A DNA stretch of 62,170 bases from Candidatus Albibeggiatoa sp. nov. NOAA (GTDB taxonomy: Bacteria > Pseudomonadota > Gammaproteobacteria > Beggiatoales > Beggiatoaceae): contig JAOXRS010000117.1 in assembly GCA_025800385.1 (NCBI GenBank), positions 1 to 62,170 on the forward strand, in the 5' to 3' direction. This document shows, piece after piece, positions 58,903-62,170 of the stretch. The position numbers and the translations under genes are program-made. Position 1 is the stretch's first letter; each line of letters begins with the position of its first letter. Below the pieces are notes generated by a model. It worked only from the letters and a program-made list of their open reading frames with translations. It did not search any database and was not told the origin of the DNA.

Positions 58903-59403
58903 TTATTTTTTAGGAATAATCTTCGCTGGAATGCCAACCGCAATTGAGTTCGGTGGCACATCTTTAATAACTACCGCATTTGCACCAATACTTACATCAT
59001 CCCCAATCGTGATTGTGCCTAAGATTTTTGCGCCCGCGCCAATATCGACTCGATTTCCAATGACTGGCGAACCACGTTGCCCCGTATGACGTAAACCGAC
59101 TGTGACCCCATTTCGAATGACCACATCATCACCAAAGCTGGCATCACCACTCACAATAATGCCGCCGAAGTGCTCAATCTTAAATCGACGACCCACTTTC
59201 GCCTCACAAGGCAATTCTACACCTGTCAAAATCTGTACAAAAACAAATAATACTTTATATAAAAATGAGAAAGGTAACCTAATCCAACGGTTTTTAATTT
59301 GATAACGCCAATTGCCAAAACGATACACCCACATGACCCACAAACCTTGACGCGCAATATTGCCCTCATAGGTCTTCCAATCTTCTTTTAATAAATCGAA
59401 CAT
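58903..59403 (-). CDS. serine O-acetyltransferase-like hexapeptide enzyme
   Basis: A 166-aa left-handed beta-helix acetyltransferase. The helical start (FDLLKEDWKTYEGNI, WVMWVYRFGNWRY) is followed by hexapeptide turns and the CysE-type active region IEHFGGIIVSGDASFGDDVV, with His in that stretch, and VTVGLRHTGQRGSPVIGN, DIGAGAKILGTITIGDD, ANAVVIKDVPPNSIAVG. It is shorter than housekeeping CysE (about 270 aa) and resembles the short serine acetyltransferases and colanic/EPS acetyltransferases found in polysaccharide loci. Substrate therefore uncertain between serine and a sugar. Confidence 0.82.
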   Translation of the reverse strand: MFDLLKEDWKTYEGNIARQGLWVMWVYRFGNWRYQIKNRWIRLPFSFLYKVLFVFVQILTGVELPCEAKVGRRFKIEHFGGIIVSGDASFGDDVVIRNGVTVGLRHTGQRGSPVIGNRVDIGAGAKILGTITIGDDVSIGANAVVIKDVPPNSIAVGIPAKIIPKK

Positions 59404-59664
59404 TGTTTCTATCCCGCTGTGGAAACCAGTTGTGAAAATTTAACAATTATCAGAAATCAAAGCAAATTTTCTCATAAGAAAGATTCAGTTATTTGTTCAA
59501 AATAGGCTGGGTTTTAGCAAGTTTTTTATACAGTCTATTCAATTTATCTTTGAAAAACGACACTTTATCAATGTTGTTGGTAGATAGTTTTACATTTTTG
59601 GCGTAATACAATTTAAAAGCGGCGTAAAAAATGCTTTATGTCATATTATTTATTAAAACGTGCG

Positions 59665-59673
59665 AGGAGGTGA
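59665..59673 (+). promoter_or_regulatory. near-perfect Shine-Dalgarno deciding the start of the next gene
   Basis: AGGAGGTGA matches the 16S anti-SD completely and lies just before the ATG at 59676. It shows that the upstream in-frame ATG at 59631 is not the start. Confidence 0.85.
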
Positions 59674-59675
59674 TT

Positions 59676-60266
59676 ATGGACAGTTTAGTCTTAAATACCT
59701 CGGAAACGGCTCAATGGCACACATTGATTTGTGATGCTGAGCAAATTTGTCACACACATTTGGGAGAAACCTTACAAAGTTATCTAGTGTTTTTGTTGAT
59801 GCGCTACACTAAAAAGTCATATTTAGCCGATACCGTGGTTGCATTGGAATATTTGCAAAGCTTAGAAGCCAGCGGGCAACGCCAAGAAGATGGTTTGCAA
59901 TCAATCGGTGATAAATGTCTGCTATTCGTTGGCTTGTTTCCACGTATTGCGCAACGACGACGGGTGAAAGCCAGCTATTATGTGGATATGGGTGTTAATG
60001 CGTATTCAGTGTTAGCGGCTACATCTAGCCAGTTAAAAGCAGAATTGTTTGATGATCTGGCGCAACATTTTGTGGCATTAATGGATGTCTTACATGCAAC
60101 CCGTGAAATTCACTCAGATGTCCCCAGTTTAGAACCATTAGACGCGATGGAATTATGGGCAGATACGGGCAGCAATCATGCTAAACAATGTTTAAGCCAA
60201 TATTCCCAATCCATTCCAGTTGCTGGATACCCTGTTGATAAACAAGGTAAAGTTATCATTCACTAA
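59676..60266 (+). CDS. conserved protein of unknown function upstream of the SagB-type gene
   Basis: About 196 aa. Start fixed by the strong ribosome-binding site. All-helical, soluble-looking, with a hydrophobic YLVFLLMRYTKKSYLADTVV near residue 36 and FVGLFPRIAQRRRVKASYY near 85-100 (Arg-rich). No family with known role recognised. It is 55 bp upstream of the nitroreductase gene on the same strand, with a hairpin between, so the two may be co-regulated. Confidence 0.65.
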   Translation: MDSLVLNTSETAQWHTLICDAEQICHTHLGETLQSYLVFLLMRYTKKSYLADTVVALEYLQSLEASGQRQEDGLQSIGDKCLLFVGLFPRIAQRRRVKASYYVDMGVNAYSVLAATSSQLKAELFDDLAQHFVALMDVLHATREIHSDVPSLEPLDAMELWADTGSNHAKQCLSQYSQSIPVAGYPVDKQGKVIIH

Positions 60267-60274
60267 ATCTAATC

Positions 60275-60300
60275 AGTAGTAGGCACGGAAGCCTGCTGCT
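60275..60300 (+). terminator. hairpin between the two genes of the SagB-type locus
   Basis: AGTAGTAGGC (60275-60284) pairs with GCCTGCTGCT (60291-60300) over ten positions, two of them G-T, around a 6-nt loop. No U-tract. It may be a partial attenuator or mRNA-processing stop that sets the gene ratio. Confidence 0.45.
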
Positions 60301-60321
60301 CTCAAACCTGACCAACACCTT

Positions 60322-61977
60322 ATGTCAAATACTCCTAGTCACCTCGATCTTGTTTTTGCGTATCACAATCAAACCAAACATCATTTTGAGCGTTATGCTA
60401 ATGGCCCTCAACACATTGAATGGGAAAATCAGCCCAGTGGATTTCGCTATTATGAGGGAACACAGCAAATTGAATTGCCTCTAGTTGCAGATAACATATC
60501 GACTCAATTTAAAGATTTGTATACTGAGCCTAAACAGTCTTATATATTGGATTTTAAAGCGTTATCAGGTTTCCTTGAATTGGCTTTTGGTTTATCAGCT
60601 TGGAAGCAATTTGGTGATTCGCGTTGGTCGTTACGCTGTAACCCCTCTAGCGGCAATTTACACCCAACAGAAAGCTATGTCGTTACAAATGATTTGGGCG
60701 AACTCAATGCAGGTGTATATCATTATGTCAGTGAAAATCATATTTTGGAACAACGGGGAATTTTTGCAAATTCAGCTGATTTAAAAGCTATTTTATCTGA
60801 AACGCAATTTTTGGTTGGTTTAAGCTCAATTCCTTGGCGCGAAGCATGGAAGTATGGCGAGCGGGCATTTCGTTATTGTCAGCATGATGTCGGCCATGCC
60901 ATTGCCACAGTGCGTTATGCAGCTGCTTGTTTTGGTTGGAAAGCAGTGATTTTACCGCAATATTCCGATGCTGAATTATCACAATTATTAGGCTTAAACC
61001 AAACAGGTGATTTCCATGAAAATGAGATTGAAATTCCTGAAATATTAATTTTAGTGCAAGCCGACTCGCAACAGCCTACAAGTAACTATAATAAATCTTT
61101 TTCCGAAATAACCCAATCTATTCAATGGTATGGTAAAGCCAATTTACTTGATCCACAGCATCATTATGAATGGCCAGCTATTGATAAAGCGATAGAAATC
61201 ACTGAAAAGCCAACAACCAAGGAAAACCACTGGGCTGCGCCACAACTACCTGATTTGCCAACTATTACAGATTTCAACGCAGCGGATTTAATTCGCCAAC
61301 GTCGTAGTGCTCAACATTTTGATGGTCATAGTATTTTAAGTCTAGACCATTTTTATCGGATGTTAGATTGCACTTTGCCACGTGAAAACTCACATTTTTG
61401 GGATGTATTTCCATTTCAACCCCGTTTGCATTTAGTGTTTTTTGTACATCGAGTGGATGGTTTGGCTAGTGGTTTATATGTATTGGCGCGTCATGATTCA
61501 GGCTTGGAATTACTCAAGCAGCAACTACAACATCCTAAATTTGAATGGAAAAAAACTGATTCATGCCCCGAACATTTGCCACTTTATCAGTTAGTGACAG
61601 CCAATGCACAAAATGCTGCAATGCGTTTATCTTGTCATCAAAATATTGCCTCGCATAGTGCATTTAGCCTTGGCATGTTGGCGGAATTTGAAGATACATT
61701 GCAAACAGGCACATGGCAATATAAGCGGTTATTTTGGGAAGCAGGGATGATTGGCCAAGTGTTGTATTTGGAAGCGGAAGCCTCTGGAATGCGAGGCACG
61801 GGCATTGGGTGCTTTTTCGACGATGCAGTGCATGAAGTGTTAGGGATTCAAAACCATAGTTTACAAAGTCTTTATCATTTTACTGTGGGCGTACCGATGG
61901 AAGATAGCCGCTTACAAACCATTCCACCTTATGCGCATTTAGATCAGCAACGACAGCAAAGTGTTGAGCTCGATTAG
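60322..61977 (+). CDS. SagB-type nitroreductase-family dehydrogenase, two domains
   Basis: A 551-aa FMN-dependent enzyme of the SagB/ThcOx type made of two nitroreductase-like halves. The first half (about 70-250) has WSLRCNPSSGNLHPTESYVV, a motif typical of these dehydrogenases, plus CQHDVGHAIATVRYAAACFGW. The second half (about 310-535) starts LIRQRRSAQHFDGHS, the usual FMN-binding entry, and ends with LYHFTVGVPMEDSRL. SagB oxidises azolines in thiazole/oxazole-modified peptides, but tandem-domain relatives also occur without any peptide cluster, and none (YcaO, precursor) is seen here. The function is therefore open. It is followed by a tRNA gene. Confidence 0.82.
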   Translation: MSNTPSHLDLVFAYHNQTKHHFERYANGPQHIEWENQPSGFRYYEGTQQIELPLVADNISTQFKDLYTEPKQSYILDFKALSGFLELAFGLSAWKQFGDSRWSLRCNPSSGNLHPTESYVVTNDLGELNAGVYHYVSENHILEQRGIFANSADLKAILSETQFLVGLSSIPWREAWKYGERAFRYCQHDVGHAIATVRYAAACFGWKAVILPQYSDAELSQLLGLNQTGDFHENEIEIPEILILVQADSQQPTSNYNKSFSEITQSIQWYGKANLLDPQHHYEWPAIDKAIEITEKPTTKENHWAAPQLPDLPTITDFNAADLIRQRRSAQHFDGHSILSLDHFYRMLDCTLPRENSHFWDVFPFQPRLHLVFFVHRVDGLASGLYVLARHDSGLELLKQQLQHPKFEWKKTDSCPEHLPLYQLVTANAQNAAMRLSCHQNIASHSAFSLGMLAEFEDTLQTGTWQYKRLFWEAGMIGQVLYLEAEASGMRGTGIGCFFDDAVHEVLGIQNHSLQSLYHFTVGVPMEDSRLQTIPPYAHLDQQRQQSVELD

Positions 61978-62056
61978 CCAACTAATACGGGGCTTTTTAA
62001 AATCAGATGGTTAAAATCAAAAAAGCGAAAAAAGCCAAATTTAATACGAAAAAGAG

Positions 62057-62085
62057 TTGACACGATAAATTCAAAGTGGTTTAAT
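62057..62085 (+). promoter_or_regulatory. sigma-70 promoter of tRNA-Phe
   Basis: TTGACA (62057-62062), 17-bp spacer and TTTAAT (62080-62085), followed by the GC-rich discriminator ACGCGC, as in stable-RNA promoters under stringent control. Transcription would start about 7-8 nt before the mature tRNA. Confidence 0.7.
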
Positions 62086-62099
62086 ACGCGCTTCTTTGA

Positions 62100-62170
62100 G
62101 GCCAGATAGCTCAGTTGGTAGAGCAAAGGATTGAAAATCCTTGTGTCGGTGGTTCGATTCCACCTCTGGC
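62100..62170 (+). tRNA. tRNA-Phe (anticodon GAA), 3' end cut by window
   Basis: Acceptor 5' strand GGCCAGA (62100-62106), D arm GCTCAGTTGGTAGAGC, anticodon stem-loop AAGGATTGAAAATCCTT with anticodon GAA, variable GTGTC and T arm GGTGGTTCGATTCCACC, then TCTGGC. The last acceptor base and CCA lie beyond the window. Confidence 0.95.

Noticed and set aside
60322..61977. Reading the SagB-type gene as proof of a thiazole/oxazole peptide cluster
   Set aside because: No YcaO cyclodehydratase, precursor peptide or transporter is present nearby.

Overview
The window looks like chromosomal DNA of a low-GC (about 40%) sulfur-oxidising-type gammaproteobacterium, most likely a Beggiatoa-like member of the Thiotrichales. 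This is inference. It rests on core genes of gammaproteobacterial type (thiL, rnr, pcm, obgE, metH, glnD, dnaB-alr, cysQ) mixed with very large TPR/WD40, NHL, filamentous-haemagglutinin-like and caspase/NACHT proteins, an Rpn nuclease and two inteins in dnaB, a mix I associate with filamentous sulfur bacteria. No rRNA or marker gene here fixes the genus.

Layout. 1-1.7 kb: decayed NB-ARC gene and another degenerate reading frame. 1.8-5.7 kb (minus): thiL, a frameshifted small gene, a small RHH-like protein, then btaA-btaB for the phosphorus-free betaine lipid DGTS, with a possible Pho box upstream. 5.9-12.1 kb (plus): RpfE/COG4255-type protein, a TerD-like stress protein and an exported TPR/WD40 protein, followed by a MITE-like inverted repeat. 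12.2-23.2 kb: housekeeping (rnr, queH, pcm, a GH57 glycosidase, two small membrane proteins, obgE, metH). 23.4-28.5 kb (minus): a membrane-anchored unknown and an uptake [NiFe]-hydrogenase operon hupS-hupL-(HTH/Gly-rich membrane gene)-hupC. The small subunit carries all six cysteines of the oxygen-tolerant group 1d proximal cluster. 28.7-29.6 kb: Rpn nuclease. 29.9-36.7 kb (plus): hybrid histidine kinase and a TPS-type exoprotein.

36.7-40.4 kb (minus) holds the most unusual locus: a 983-aa protein joining a caspase-like protease, a NACHT NTPase and C-terminal pentatricopeptide-like repeats, preceded by a small gene of unknown function. The architecture is that of a STAND sensor with a protease effector, and PPRs are RNA-binding modules mainly known from eukaryotic organelles. 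It is the best candidate for an undescribed, possibly immune, system.

40.6-49.9 kb (plus): GldA-type ABC exporter pair, glnD, dnaB with two inteins (one with an intact-looking LAGLIDADG endonuclease, one with a decayed one), and alr overlapping dnaB by one base. 50-62 kb: exported pentapeptide-repeat protein, cysQ, an orphan ModA-like binding protein divergent from a TonB-dependent receptor, an NHL-repeat protein with an unknown gene and a serine-acetyltransferase-like enzyme, a conserved unknown gene followed by a double-domain SagB-type nitroreductase, and a tRNA-Phe cut by the window end.

Starts were moved from the longest frame to an internal ATG where the ribosome-binding site or signal peptide argued for it; these cases are stated in the entries. 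All functional calls come from reading motifs by eye; no database search was run.
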